From the NCBI RefSeq assembly GCF_023078275.1, contig NC_062990.1, positions 13,035,549-13,099,548 of the forward strand: a DNA stretch of 64,000 nucleotides, read 5' to 3'. The DNA comes from Leguminivora glycinivorella (lineage: Eukaryota > Arthropoda > Insecta > Lepidoptera > Tortricidae). Of this stretch, positions 44,574 through 56,517 are shown in pieces; the stretch's first letter is position 1, and the number at the start of each line of letters is the position of its first letter. The translations under genes and the position numbers were made by a program. A model generated the notes under the pieces. That model was not told where the DNA came from. It ran no database searches and saw nothing but the letters and a program-made list of their open reading frames with translations.

Positions 44574-45450
44574 ACATACATACATCCTTGAACGGGTGAC
44601 TAACACTTACGGAAAAAATATACATACATACAATACTGACAGGTACTTGAACTTCATATGATACGAAACATATATGTAAGGACGAGTTCACAAACATCTT
44701 TACAAGCCAAAATGCCGAAATATATTGGTCCCTTCGGTCGTGTTTTAATTTATCGCCACTCGTTTCGAACTTCATTTTTTACGCACTTGTATCGTAATGT
44801 ACTATGTTGACTGTACCTATTAACGTACATGATGATAATCGATGGAGTCGTCACTTTGCGGAAATCCATGTTTATATAAATCTAGAAGATTACTAATCCG
44901 CGAATTAAAAACTACTAAACATTTGGCATTATGATATCTTAGGCCCTATTTACATATCGTCACGACCTGGTCACGACTTTGAAAAAATCTCGTATCTCAC
45001 GCTGCTCCTCAAAGACAAAACGCAGTAAGTCTATATGCATTCCATACATACTTAATACAGTTTTCTCTTCATTTACAGAAGAAGATACAAGTTTTTTTTT
45101 TTCAAAGTAGTGCCGATATTCCCCAGAATATGATACATACAGAACCTTACGAAGACTACTATAGTCTGGCAAGCCAATTTGTCATTTGCAGTTTTCTTTG
45201 TCGTTATTTTAATTTGATATTATAAGAATATACTTGTTCATACTTTGACCTCTCATGGCTATTTCATTAAAAAGAGGTTAAATGTATACAATAATTTTGT
45301 TTTAATTTTTGACCAATGAAGTAACAGAATGTACAATCCATGTAGCACTGCCATGAATGTTAATTGAATGTAGCTAAAAAATGTGACGTCTTCAAGAAAA
45401 AGGTACCTACATACTCTGTATGTAAGTAATAAAAGACTTATTGAATTTAC
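44574..45450 (+). other. hppy: Probable hppy 3' UTR
   Basis: There is no good AATAAA until 45428-45433 (GTAATAAAAGAC), giving a 3' UTR of about 870 nt that would include MITE C copy 3. Upstream weak signals could make it shorter. The signal also falls in the spacer of a small inverted repeat (45387-45509). Confidence 0.45.
44958..45122. repeat. Fold-back MITE C, copy 3, in the predicted 3' UTR
   Basis: ACTTTGAAAAAATCTCGTAT and CAAAGTAGTGCCGATA as in 7137-7290. The left end is slightly altered (TCGTCACGACCTGGTCACGA). Confidence 0.82.
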
Positions 45451-45849
45451 GACAGAAGAGCTTTATTGACAACTAAAAATAAGAGGGTACCTTTTGCTTG
45501 AAGATGACACAAATACCTACTATAATTCTGAAAAGCAATAATTATACTTTATACAGCGAATTTCGTTTATATTACGTAATTTTTTCGTGTTTAACATGTT
45601 AGTAAATATTAATAACATTCAACTCAAAACAGGTGTAATGTATTAAAAGTAATGTATCGTGCGATGTATATCCATGTAACAAAATACATACGTATATTTT
45701 ACCAACAGGGGTAGACTGAGCACATGAAACTGCTCAAGTTTCAGCACTCTTAGCATACAAGGGGTTGAAAGAAAACGAAATAATATAATAACATTATAAA
45801 TAATCTAATAATGATTACTTTTATAGATGATGCGGCATAGAATTTATAT

Positions 45850-46165
45850 CATCATCCTCCTTGCGTTATCCCGGCATTTACTACGGGAGCTTGGGGTTCG
45901 CTTTGATAACTAATCCCAAGATTTGGCGGAGGCACTAGTTTTTTCGAAAGCGACTGCCATCGGAACTTCCAACCCGAAGAGTAAACTAGACCTTATTGGA
46001 ATTAGTCCGGTTCTCTCACGATGTTTTCCTTCACCGAAAAGCGACTGGCAAATATCAAATGACATTTCGCACATCAATTCCGAAAATCTCATTGGTGCGA
46101 GCCGGGGTTCGAACCCGTGACCTCCGGAACGAAACTCGCACGCTTTTACCGCTAGCACATCTTTA
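45850..46165 (-). repeat. tRNA-derived SINE, family B, - copy
   Basis: Reverse of 36424-36995 minus its middle. Blocks AGCTTGGGGTTCGCTTTGAT, CACGATGTTTTCCTTCACCG and GGTGCGAGCCGGGGTTCGAA are shared. Confidence 0.85.
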
Positions 46166-46365
46166 CTTTTTTGATAAAAATTCCCAAAAAATGTGTTTGA
46201 CACTCCATAAGATTGACAGGTAAAATCTATGCTGGTGCCATCTGTAAAATTCTCGATTGACTACAGATGTATTGTGAAAAGGGTTTCCTTCGTATTTTTC
46301 CGGAAACGTTCGTATTTGTCATGCTAGTTCAGTCAATGTCAGTACATCTTGTACTTAGGCTCGTA

Positions 46366-46806
46366 TAGGGTTGCAAAAAAACGGTTTTTTTTTTCTGGCT
46401 TGAAAAAAAACGTGAAAAAAAACAGTTTTTTTTCTGGAGTATGTTTTTTTTCTAAAGTACGAAATCTCAAAATTTGAAAGTAGTTAATACTTTTATACGG
46501 TTTTTTAGACTTAATGTTAACTATTAAACGAATTTAATCGAATAACTTTAATTTCTGGTCTTATAAAAGTAACATTTACGAAATCTGTAGTTGGTAGTTA
46601 TCACTTTTTACTGTTGGCAACACCACCGCCTCCCCACGCTACACGCAGCATCGGGGATTCCCCAACAAACGTTTGTATACTGAATGTTAATTGAATTAAA
46701 ATTTACGTTATTGTTATTGAAAAAACCAAGGTGCTCGGTTTTTTTTCATGTTTTTTTTCACAATTCTAAAAAAAAACATTTGGTTTTTTTTCTATTTACA
46801 ACCCTA
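46366..46806. mobile_element. hAT-like element with T/A-rich interior
   Basis: Inverted ends TAGGGTTGCAAAA and TTTACAACCCTA, flanked by the perfect 8-bp duplication GGCTCGTA (46358-46365 and 46807-46814). The 441-bp interior has many AAAAAAAAC-type runs in both orientations. No coding capacity. Confidence 0.88.
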
Positions 46807-47215
46807 GGCTCGTACATAGTGTAAACCTGTAAATAGACGTGTGTACTCGTGTAAATAGACGTTCGTACGTTTCCGTAACAATACGAAGGCAAATCTTTTC
46901 GCACTACATCTAACATCTGTAACCCCATTTGTAATGCCAACTGAACATCCATTTGCCAAAATTTAACTTGTCTGAGGTTTTTTTGACAAAACCTGTTCTA
47001 ACTGTAGCCAATTTTGCGTAGACCAGCAACGCTATTATATTTAACAGAGACGACTTAAAAATAAAACGTATATGCTTTATTCAGTTATGATTCTCGTAAA
47101 TAGTGTATTTATTATGGTTCGTTAATTACTACAACTAGCGCCATCTATTGATCGTTGCGTAATCTATTTAATTGTATTATGTGAGGCACACACTCTTCGA
47201 CTTATAATACTATAC

Positions 47216-47462
47216 TACCTTTTGCTTGCGGTTTCGCTCGCGTTAAATTCGAAAAAAAAAAGAAAATGCCACATACAACTTCCTCCTCCCATTTTAGGGA
47301 AGTGGGGGGTTAGAGAGACAAAAAGTAGCCTATGTCACTCTCCATCCCTTCAACTATTTACACTTAAAAAATCACGTCATTACGTCGCTCCGTCTTGCCG
47401 TGAAAGGCGGACAAACAAACAGACACACACTTTCCTATGCATAATATTAGTATGGATACTAG
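47216..47462 (+). repeat. Dispersed repeat K' (TTTCGCTCGCGTTAAATTCG), copy 2
   Basis: Contains AGTAGCCTATGTCACTCTCC and AAAGGCGGACAAACAAACAG and ends CATAATATTAGTATGGAT, shared with 61940-62120. Confidence 0.8.
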
Positions 47463-48274
47463 CATGGATAAGCTTTCTATGAGTTCACCAGATTGATTTT
47501 TAATATATCTTTAAACTTTTACAAAAAGGTTTACTTTACTTTTTTTTTAGTCGTCTCTGTATTTAACGGATGAGACCTTAAGTGAATAAGCAATCTAGAA
47601 CTTATTTGATGCAATACGCATTTCATAGTGAAAATATTTATTTATTAATAGTACCTCGTTATTGTAACAACCAAATAATTGTGATTATTATTAATCTTTA
47701 ATAATATCTGATTTTAAGGGGTAGTAACATCTAATAAAAGACATTACATGAATAAAACAGTATGAAAAACATTTATTTAGGAAATACAATTCTAAAATCA
47801 TATTACAATGATTTTTGATGTTTTTTATACTGTGATATTTGTGATATATTACATAGTTTAACATATAGACTTATATTTTAAGTTGTGAGTGTATTACCGA
47901 AACCAGTAGGTATATCATAAATTACCTACTCATTTTTCGAATTCTTTTTCAAGGCAGCTTGGAGTGAATTAAATACATACATACAATCACGCCTGTTTCC
48001 CAGAGGGGTAGGCAGAGATGACGGACTTCCAGTAACGATCCTGACAAACCACTTTCGCTTCACACACTTTCATAGCGTTTCTCATACACGCTCGTCGGTT
48101 TCGAGTACTTCTGACCTGGCCTTTTTGCAATACTTCCCCGATTTGAAGTGAATTGTGAAGCCGAGGCGAAGACGTGGACTACGATGGAGTGAGCTCGCCC
48201 AGAAGGTGAGCTCGTCTGTTCACTCTTGATTTGAAGGTGGCTTGGTTATATGAGCTCGTAAATAACCTAACCAC
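47463..48274. other. Intergenic, nothing assigned
   Basis: AT-rich DNA with no ORF or repeat match inside the window. 47970-48230 has a patch of higher GC without coding support. Confidence 0.4.
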
Positions 48275-48570
48275 AAAATTAAAATTTTGAAAAAACTGAT
48301 ATAGTGGACCGATTTCATGAAACATGGCTGAGAACACTCCCGATTAACTCAGCTTTCAGACAAAAAAGAAACTAAATCGAAATCGGTTCATCCGTTCGGG
48401 ATCTATGATGCCACAGACAGACAGACACGTCAAACTTATAACACCCCGTCGTTTTTGCGCCGGGGATTAAATATAGACATTCGAAATCGGTTTATCCGTT
48501 CGGGAGCTACGATGCCACAGACAGACAGACACGTCAAACTTATAACACCCCGTCGTTTTTGCGCCGGGGA
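48275..48570 (+). repeat. (GACA)n-type repeat J, two partial copies in tandem
   Basis: AAAATTTTGAAAAAACTGAT ... TTATAACACCCCGTCGTTTTTGC is followed by a second, shorter repeat of CGGTTTATCCGTTCGGGAGC to GCGCCGGGGATTAA. Confidence 0.8.
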
Positions 48571-49854
48571 TTAAAAATAGACATTAAAAAGAAGACTGGC
48601 ATCGGTAATATACTAAACTCGCTTGTGTATTTTTTGTAAATAAATTACGATTATTCCAAACTAGTTTTAGCCGATTGTATTATATGAATAGCATAGTTAT
48701 TGTAATTTTAAAATGTATTTAATTTTTTTTTAATGGAAACCTCATTTTAGTCTAATAACTGATGGACTGTTTTTGAACATTGCAGGGTTGGTTTAACCCT
48801 CTGAATGTCTAGTTAGCTTTTATGTAATGCGTTTAAAAGTTTATAACCACATATTTTTTAACAATGCTAGCTTTTTTATCACACTTGAATGCATTTTTTT
48901 CATACAATATTTAATTAAGAAAAGGATATCCATCGTGTCATTTACGAAGACACTTGCGCTTCGTATTTTCATACCTACCATTACAGGTTAAATTTGTCGA
49001 ATTTGCTCGTCAACGTCAATGCCACGATGTATACTTTTCGACTCAAAAAAGTACCTAAATGTATAATTTTATTTTACAAAGTGGATTCCATCAGTCTTAT
49101 TTGAGATTATGTGTTTAACATTTGTTTATAAGTTTTATATTAAATAACTGAGAATATTTTTGTTCCATCACAGATTTTGCTTTCGACTATCCCGTTTATT
49201 TATCTCCCGTAATAAACATTTATTTTGTACATTTTTGTTATTTTTCATTTATGCACCTTTTGTTTTACCAAAGACTTGTAAAATCATGAAGTGATTTTAC
49301 CAAGAAGTTAAGGGGAGAACTGTAGCCTATCCAACCTAAGTGCCCTAGCACCCTAAACAACCCTACACATCCCTACAGCCCTAGCCCTAACTATAAATTA
49401 ATAATACATATATTTAATAAGTACAGGATATCTGCACCATGAGACCTAAGGTACAGACGGACAGGGAAGGAAATGGGTAATGGAAAGGATTTTCTCACTG
49501 CTACCAACAGTGAGAGGAAAACCTTATACTCAAATGATACAGCCACGATGTCCAGGATCAAAGAGATTTATTTACACTTTTTACAAGCTATTTATACTAA
49601 ATTATTCTATGTTTGCGTAATACCACGCTGCAGTTTCTTCATATTTTAAGTGCAAACGTAGTTTTTGCAAGCACGTGAGCCGATGCAGTTTCTTGTCCCA
49701 GATTGATGCTGCTGATGTCAGAGGTATGTTCACTGCACGTGAACAGACTAAATAAATTATAATTGTATATGAGTTTTACCAGATGATGTCAACATCCTAG
49801 AAAACATCTTAACAGTCTTTAAAATTTGCTTGAATCTCTGATTTTAAATAGAAA
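48571..49854. other. Intergenic, nothing assigned
   Basis: AT-rich. A short run of CCCTA words (49345-49390) is too irregular for a telomere repeat (TTAGG in insects). No gene recognised. Confidence 0.4.
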
Positions 49855-50095
49855 AAATTAAAATTTTGAAAAACCCCCGACTGCGGCATAGTAGATCGAT
49901 TTTCATGAAACATGGCTAAGAACACTCCCGACTAGCACAGCTTTCAGACAAAAAAAAAAAATCTAAATCGGTTCATCCGTTTGGGAGCTACGATGCCACA
50001 GACAGACACACACACAGACAGACAGACAAACAGATAGACAGACGGACAGACACGTCAAACTTATAACACCCCTTCGTTTTTGCGTCGGGGGTTAA
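49855..50095 (+). repeat. (GACA)n-type repeat J, full copy
   Basis: AAATTTTGAAAAACCCCCGA, TCGGTTCATCCGTTTGGGAG, a (CAGA)n stretch at 50003-50050, end CGTTTTTGCGTCGGGGGTTA. Confidence 0.85.
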
Positions 50096-53000
50096 TAAAA
50101 TAAAAATAAAAGATAAAACCTAACCAGAAATATATGACTTGTTATTCCCATGTATACATGCGGTTACAGTTCAGTTTAGTATGAATAAAATAGTTTTAAT
50201 GTAATTTCGCAACATGGCGCGTACCCCCACAAATATTTTTGGTCGCGCTTATTTGTTTGAATTGAATGTTTTACAAAAAGAAACTTTAGGTAACATTTCT
50301 AAAAGTACAAAACAGAAAAGGTTTTAGCAAGGACAAGAACAGTCTAGTTTTTTAATTATGACGTCACATAAAAGGGTCTTAGATATTCCACAATTTGTTT
50401 ATAAACATTTTTTCCATTATGATTTATTCGCAATATAAATCTATAATATTCTAATAGTATATTAATAAGAAACTATATATCTTCGCTTCTAAATTTTATC
50501 GTAGTTTATTGATTGCCAAATGAATTGGCGTTAAGGTTCTATTCCATTTCTGACAGCAGGCAGATTTTTAATTTGCATTTCAAATTACACCATGGTATTG
50601 GTAACGAAGAAAAAGGGTTTATTTTGGAACGTGGCCGTGAATTGCTGTTTGCTGTCTAAATTGGCATGACACCTTTACACCTCGCGCAGACTGAATAAGG
50701 GCTGTATAGTACCAGGTCAAATGGTTTTGAAATAAGACTGATCTTCAGTTGTCAACCACAAATCGTCGCAAGCTCGCTGGGCATTTTACCGAAATCGCAA
50801 CCACATACAATATCACTAGCGGAGGGGAAAGAAACGGCAAGTCCCACATAATTATAGTGCGTACTTGCATGGTTTTTGGGCGTCACGAGTAGTAGGTATG
50901 TAATTATGTATGTACGTCCAGGGATTAGATTTTTATGTCAGTGGTATTAATTAAATGGGGGCTATCGCGTATGAATTTGTCACTAGAGGCGCTGTTGTCG
51001 CGTGAGGTCCAAAAGCTACTACCATACTGGTTTTGGCGGCCTTCGTGATATATATGAATTATAATTTCTTTAATTTACCTGTTGAAAAGTGATCTCCTTC
51101 GTGAAATTATCGTAAATATGGATTATTTGGAGAAGAATCTGAACGCTTTGAAAGCGGAATTAAAAAAAAGAGGCGCAAAAATATGATGATAAATTATTTA
51201 TAATTAATAATCTAAATATAATTAATTAATGAGATTTAAAACTTTGTTTCGACGCCGATCGATAACTCGCCTTTAACTTTGATAGCTATATCTCTGGACT
51301 TTACTCAACAGTGGCGCCAACTGGTGAGCAGCCAGAATTCCAGTGTACGGGTTGGTTGACGATGACGACTGAGGGTGAGACTTTGCTACCGATTGAAAAG
51401 TTAACTTTACATATATTGTAGATATACGTTTTGAAATAATAGTTATAGGGTCGGGAGCGACGTTGAGAACACCATTAGTGTAGTCTGCTGGTGTTAAGGG
51501 TTTAAGTCTACAATTTCCAAAATGGCAGAATGTAGGTACCTACCTAACCTAATATACCTACCCACAGATGTGATAAAAAGTAATGTAAAGACTCCCCCCC
51601 CCCCCTTCCCCCGACCCAGCGTCCACTCGGGCCATAGCAACTAATATCTCAGCTATATGTTTACAGCCAATCATATTTCTTAGTTGTATTTGTATATTTA
51701 TTTTATTAGAACAAAAAAAAAATTAGACAATTCCTTAACACCAGTACCTATATTGCTAAATTATGTAAAAGTAGATAATAATTACCTTTTTAGAATTTAA
51801 AAATTATTCAAATCAAAGTCTGGAGTAAAGAGTCTATTATTAAAATGTAAAATTACAAAAGTAAATGTTAAAGTATTAAATTAGAAATGAAAATGTAATC
51901 TATTTACCCGAGCTTTTCTTTGTAGGTATGCATGGTATTATGATGTCTGCACTAGATATTCAACAAACTGTGGAATAAACTGCTGTATTTTCGGACCGAT
52001 ATGACCTGAAGGATTGCCGCCTATCTCATAAAAAAATCGACCTTACAGAGAAGGCTATAGAGTTGTGGGTATATTTAAAGAATATCAGGCAAGTGTGTTT
52101 CAAACTAGGACAAGAATAATGTTATTATTTTTTTAAAGATCAGAATACACACTTCTACGATTACGTCGTCTTACAGACCCTAGGGTCAATATTAGGGCCT
52201 CTTGCACCTACATATAGTAGTTGAATACTATGTATTATTATTAAATACTCTTTCAGGATGATTTTTTTAACGTTTCAGCGACAATATTTATGATATAAAA
52301 ATAAGTTATTAAAAACAGAGCAAGCACTATATCTTGGCTGTAACAATAGGTTACTAGTGAAGACATCATAGTATCATGTCAGTATGTTAGATACCCAGGC
52401 TGCTTCAAATAAATTCCCAAAAGAAAATATTTGAAGCTGCCTGTACTTGATAATGTTCTTCTAGATAACATAGTAGAAACATGTTACTCTCTCAATAAGT
52501 ACATGGTCCAAGATGCTTTCCAGCTTGTGTTATTTCTTATAGAAACAATACAAATGTGGTGTTCCATGTCAAGAGGGTCTTGTTTCTAGTGCTATAAGGA
52601 TCTTTTCACGTGAAATTCTAATCGAAATTTATCCTTATGGTGTGGAGCCTTATGGAATGGGATGCCACAAAATATAGCTCGCATGTTGACCAGACGTAGC
52701 ATACAAATTATTTTTCATAGAATAAGTCTTTCCAATTTTTCTTCTTAAAATATAGTATTAAAACGGGCTGTCAATAAAATTCGTCAATGTTATTGATGAA
52801 ATTTATTGTTAGTATTAAATATGGAAATTAAATTCTTGCGATCAAAGATTATAAATTAGAATAGGAGATAGAGATATGATATTTATTTTCGTTATGGTCG
52901 GGAGTCATCCAGTGTACATAGGGTGCGGGTTCATGTTACATTACAGATTGTTTAAGCAGATTTTATTCCTGAATAAAGTGATGACAAATATATAAGTGGT

Positions 53001-53279
53001 TTTATTCATTTTATCCATTATAGCCCCTTTTGTCTTTAAAAGCTTGGGTAAACAGTTTGAGACTTACATGTGTTGCCGAAAAAGCCTCTATGCAACATTT
53101 ATATTGCCAGCTTGAGTTTTAATATGACAAACGGCACACAAAAATTTAAATAAATGGTCATAATTGGATCTTTAAAAATGATTTTCAGTCAATAATAGGT
53201 AAAAAAGTGTTATTAGAATGCTGTAATAATCAAAGATCAGGAGTTTCAGCACAGACAGGTAATATGGTAATACTACTTT
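50096..53279. other. Intergenic, largely unassigned
   Basis: Mostly AT-rich, with a 12-C run at 51595-51606. A small hairpin CAGGCTGCTTCAAATAAATTC / GAAAATATTTGAAGCTGCCTG is at 52397-52444. Near 52976-52981 (AATAAA) the text looks like an old retroposed tail. No gene. Confidence 0.4.
51119..51187 (+). pseudogene. Remnant N-terminus of a SAP-domain transposon protein
   Basis: ATG followed by MDYLEKNLNALKAELKKRGA and KI, then a stop. The pattern (LNALKAELKKRGAK) fits the first helix of a SAP DNA-binding domain, as found at the start of some insect transposon nuclease genes. Only 22 codons remain; the attribution is by pattern only. Confidence 0.4.
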
Positions 53280-53520
53280 ACTATACTTAAAATAGAATAT
53301 TTTATGCAGTGCACGAAATAAAGCACCATATAATTAGAAGAAAAATATGGACAGTAGTTATGTTTAAACATAATTTATATTTAATAAGTCAAAGAGAAAG
53401 ATATAAAGTAAATGATTTGACCATGACGTCACTCCTCAGTATTTCATAGTAATTCCATATCAGCAAATTGTTTTGACAGTTCTTAAAAAGAAGCTGATTT
53501 GACTAGTAGGAAATTAGCCT
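53280..53520 (+). repeat. Dispersed repeat D, copy 4
   Basis: TAGAATATTTTATGCAGTGC, GACCATGACGTCACTCCTCA and GAAGCTGATTTGACTAGTAG. Closest to 26990-27205. Confidence 0.82.
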
Positions 53521-54029
53521 ATTGTTTATTTTACACTATTAAATGCTTCCACTCCCACACACTTGTTTTGAATTTCCCATTGTTTATAATAGAAACAAAA
53601 GTTAAAAAACGGGAATCATGTATTTCATCACATAAAAACTTATAACTACTTATCTTACAAAATAAGTTATGATTTTCGAAGAGTGAAAGTCTTAGATCAT
53701 TATACAAACACAGCAGCATGACAAAATAGAATCATTACATGTATAAGTGGGCTTAAATACGTCAAAAAACGATTTACAGGCATGAACGCAAGTCTGAAAC
53801 TATTATAGGATTATTTGTCTAAAGTTTGACTGAAACAGATGCATGACTTAAGGCATCTAAGACATAGACCGCTCTGCACTGAGTTGTATGAAGTATTCCA
53901 AGAACTGTAGGCACTGTGGGTCTCTACTATGTTTATGGTCGCAGAAGCAATTCCACCCACCTAGGAATTGCGTTTTGTACTGAAGTAAAGTAGGTTACTA
54001 GCTTATATTTAGTCACAGACGTAAACGCA
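53521..54029 (-). other. Probable 3' UTR of the Chrac-14 gene
   Basis: On the minus strand an AATAAA (TTTATT at 53525-53530) lies about 500 nt after the stop, just before repeat D. It is a plausible poly-A signal. No other gene signal. Confidence 0.4.
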
Positions 54030-54383
54030 TCAATCGTCCTCAATAACTTCCGGCTCCTCCTCATCTTTCTTTTTCCCTCCAGACTTTCGCGCCGACATCA
54101 TTTGTTTATACTGCTCCAAAGACTCCGTCAATGGTTCTATAAACCTGTCGAATTCTATGTCTTTCATAGCGTCCAGCACTATCTGACCAGTTAGGGCCTT
54201 CTTCTTCTTCTTTTCAACTATGTTTGTCGCCGCTGAAGTCACGTATAGAACGAAAACTGATGCAGCTTTAGCGAGACCTGTTCGGGCCTCTTTTGAAATT
54301 GATACTCCTTCTGGCAATGCTTCCTTCACTATTCGCGTGACGACAGTTAGCGGAAGGTTCAGGTCTTCTAGTTTTTCTGCCAT
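54030..54383 (-). CDS. Chrac-14: DNA polymerase epsilon subunit 3 / CHRAC histone-fold protein
   Basis: A complete 117-residue single-exon gene. Residues about 6-95 form an H2B/NF-YB-like histone fold: EDLNLPLTVVTRIVKEALP, then ISKEARTGLAKAASVFVLYV, then ALTGQIVLDAMKDIEF. The tail is Lys-rich and then acidic (GGKKKDEEEPEVIEDD). This order and length match animal POLE3/CHRAC17 and fly Chrac-14. The family pairs with Chrac-16/POLE4 in the CHRAC remodeller and in the Pol epsilon holoenzyme in the nucleus. The start is clear: GACAATGGC with an A at -3 and no upstream in-frame extension. It is convergent with hppy. Confidence 0.95.
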   Translation of the reverse strand: MAEKLEDLNLPLTVVTRIVKEALPEGVSISKEARTGLAKAASVFVLYVTSAATNIVEKKKKKALTGQIVLDAMKDIEFDRFIEPLTESLEQYKQMMSARKSGGKKKDEEEPEVIEDD

Positions 54384-54520
54384 TGTCTAGATTAGTTTGA
54401 TATTTCGACCAGAAAATGATAAAAACATTAACAACGTGCGTGCTCGTAATGCGATGAACCGCCAAAATTGACGGTTTTTTGACGTCTGTCACTGTCAAGG
54501 TGGTGGGTGACCAGTGTAAA
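54384..54520 (-). promoter_or_regulatory. Chrac-14: Likely Chrac-14 promoter / 5' UTR
   Basis: On the minus strand, 60-110 nt upstream of the ATG, are TTTTGGCGG (54459-54467), fitting an E2F-like site, and TGACGTC (54479-54485), CRE-like. These suit an S-phase gene, but both are short motifs and this is inference. Confidence 0.35.
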
Positions 54521-54727
54521 AAATATCTTAAAGTGCGATCAAGGTGCGGCCTCGCAGTACCATTTATGAAAATCCAGGTGCGTGTTTCTTGTGCGAACAG
54601 CATGTGCCCGAGTTGTTTGAATTTATATGAAGCGTGATTTACATTTACATATTATGCTGGCAAGCCCCTTTACATATACAAATTACGGGCCAAACGTAGT
54701 GATTCAATAATCTTTGCTGTAAAGTAG

Positions 54728-54845
54728 CGAATAACACATGGCCGCATCGCACCAGTAAAGAATTACTCTTTCTCGCTCCCACTTACAGGATAGTAATGGG
54801 ATAACCTCGGTGCGGTACGGTGCTTGTGCGGCCGTGTGTTAGCAC
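54728..54845. repeat. Fold-back MITE (TAACACATGGCCGCA ends)
   Basis: AATAACACATGGCCGCATCG and TGTGCGGCCGTGTGTTA are inverted, bounding about 118 bp with inner GCACC/GGTGC arms. Confidence 0.65.
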
Positions 54846-55766
54846 AGTTATGGATAATGGTGTTTGCACACGGTGCAATAGGTGTATCTACGCTACTGAA
54901 GTAAAAGCGCGCGCTACAAGTAACTCGGAAATGCTGCTGAAACTAAAATCATGCTTTATTGCATATTACAGTTATGTATGATGTTGTGTGTGTAGGTGTA
55001 GTAGGTACTTACCATTCTTAAAGATCCAAGATCCTTTGAGAACATATGCGGAAAAATTGGAAAAAAATCGTAAATTGCGGGCGTCTTCTCTTTTCCTCCA
55101 ATTAAGGCTTAATTTGGGTGACAGAATTAGATTCCCGCAATTCACGGACGTCGGTGGTTTTGCAGTAAGATCTCAGATTTCCTTGCGTATTATAGGTAGC
55201 ATCCCGAAATTCCCGAATGATACCCGAGGGGTAATTAAAGGGTAAAAGGTAGAAAAGTGGTTTAAGCTACTGACCATCGTGGGCGACAGATGCCGCTGCA
55301 TTTGTAATTGGTAATAGCGCTGCATAGGGTTCCTTTTGTAACTGTTTAGCTGAACCCTAAAAAGGCACTACAGGACCTCATGTTGATTATTTCAAAGTTT
55401 CAAAGTTTTTATTGTATATAAGAATCAGGTTACAGTGCAGGTCGAAATATACAATTACACATTTAGTTACACTGAGACTGTACCTTTTCAGCCATATATA
55501 AATTTATAGCTAAACTTAAATATAAGCTAACTGTAGTTCCCGAAACCGCAAAAAATTGCAAGTTCAGTTTTTATCTAGTTGAGATTAGACTGAAACTCGC
55601 TGAAACTGAAACTTCGACCAGACATTCGACTCGACATTCGGCTGTCTTCATTCATTACATTACCCAGACTATTAAGTACTTTTAGGTAAGTACATGTTTA
55701 AAAGAATATAGGTAAACAAATAATTACAGACAATAAGTAAGTAGGTAAGTACCTACCTAACTCAAT
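54846..55766. other. Intergenic, nothing firm
   Basis: Holds a retroposed-looking tail (TTTCAAAGTTTCAAAGTTTTTATTG, 55390-55414) and no gene. Confidence 0.4.
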
Positions 55767-56015
55767 TTAACCCATTAACGGCTGAATTTTTTTCATGTCT
55801 CCGATTTTGATGATTTTCATATATGTTATTATATTGAACCTAAGAAATAAAAATCTGAAATCAAAATTAAAATCGAACTAGTAGAAAAAAAAAATTTACT
55901 GATGCCGTACGGCATCACTAGCCGTCTACCGTGTCTTTTGAAATAAAAATTATACTTTTTATTTTTAGCATATTATGAGAAAATACAAATCAGGCATATA
56001 AATTTTACAAAACAA

Positions 56016-56261
56016 TTATTGCGTATGAAATCTGTAATTACATTTAGCACACAGTCCAACGTTGCACTTGGAGCATTGCAATCTCGATTGGCTTTTACAG
56101 TATTCGTAGCCACATCTACGACGCACACCCTCAGGACATGGTATTAAATAATGAGCAATAGCATCGTATCGCAGCTCATCGGAAACTTGGCAACCAGTCT
56201 TAGATTGTCGCGAAGTGAGAGGGTGACCAGGACCTCGGGGCAAGTTACGGAATCGCAACAA
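56016..56261 (-). pseudogene. piggyBac transposase C-terminal zinc-finger fragment
   Basis: RRRCGYEYCKSQSRLQCSKC then NVGLCAKCNYRFHTQ and stop. This is the Cys-rich C-terminal finger (C-C-C-C-C-C-H pattern) of piggyBac transposases. The DDE_Tnp_1_7 catalytic core that should lie between this and the N-terminal fragment is absent. Confidence 0.82.
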
Positions 56262-56517
56262 ATATGTTTGAACAATGTGATTGTAGTCGTCGAGATCTTC
56301 GTAAATTACTCACTGATGCCGATGACAAGACAACCTTACACCTGGCGTTAAGCTGGCGACCGCTTAGGTTATTGAGCAAAGCCCCATCGTCTTCATCGCC
56401 CGAGTCCTCGTCAGAATGAATATTGGGTTCAGGAGGCTCCACAAATATTTGGTTGACTTCATAATCAGAGTCTTCTTCTAAGATCGCCAGTGCCTCGTGT
56501 AAAGTACAGTTCCTTAA
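56245..56517 (-). pseudogene. piggyBac transposase N-terminal fragment
   Basis: On the minus strand, after an acceptor-like AAG, it reads LHEALAILEEDSDYEVNQIF, then VEPPEPNIHSDEDSGDEDDG, the acidic N-terminal tail typical of PGBD proteins. A short ATG exon (MDGVF, 56808-56825) with donor CAA|GTAAGT precedes it. The frame breaks after RQLNARCKVV. Confidence 0.75.

Noticed and set aside
49340..49395. Internal telomere-like repeat (CCCTA words)
   Set aside because: Irregular spacing and not the insect TTAGG motif; no array.
51308..51330. LTR end plus tRNA primer-binding site (CAACAGTGGCGCCAACTGG)
   Set aside because: The match to a PBS is suggestive, but no LTR pair, polypurine tract or pol sequence is found around it.
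52397..52444. miRNA precursor
   Set aside because: The hairpin is only about 48 nt with a six-base loop, shorter than insect precursors, and nothing else supports transcription.
54268..54603. Minus-strand ORF overlapping Chrac-14
   Set aside because: Out of frame with the histone-fold ORF and without recognisable similarity; its start lies in the upstream region.
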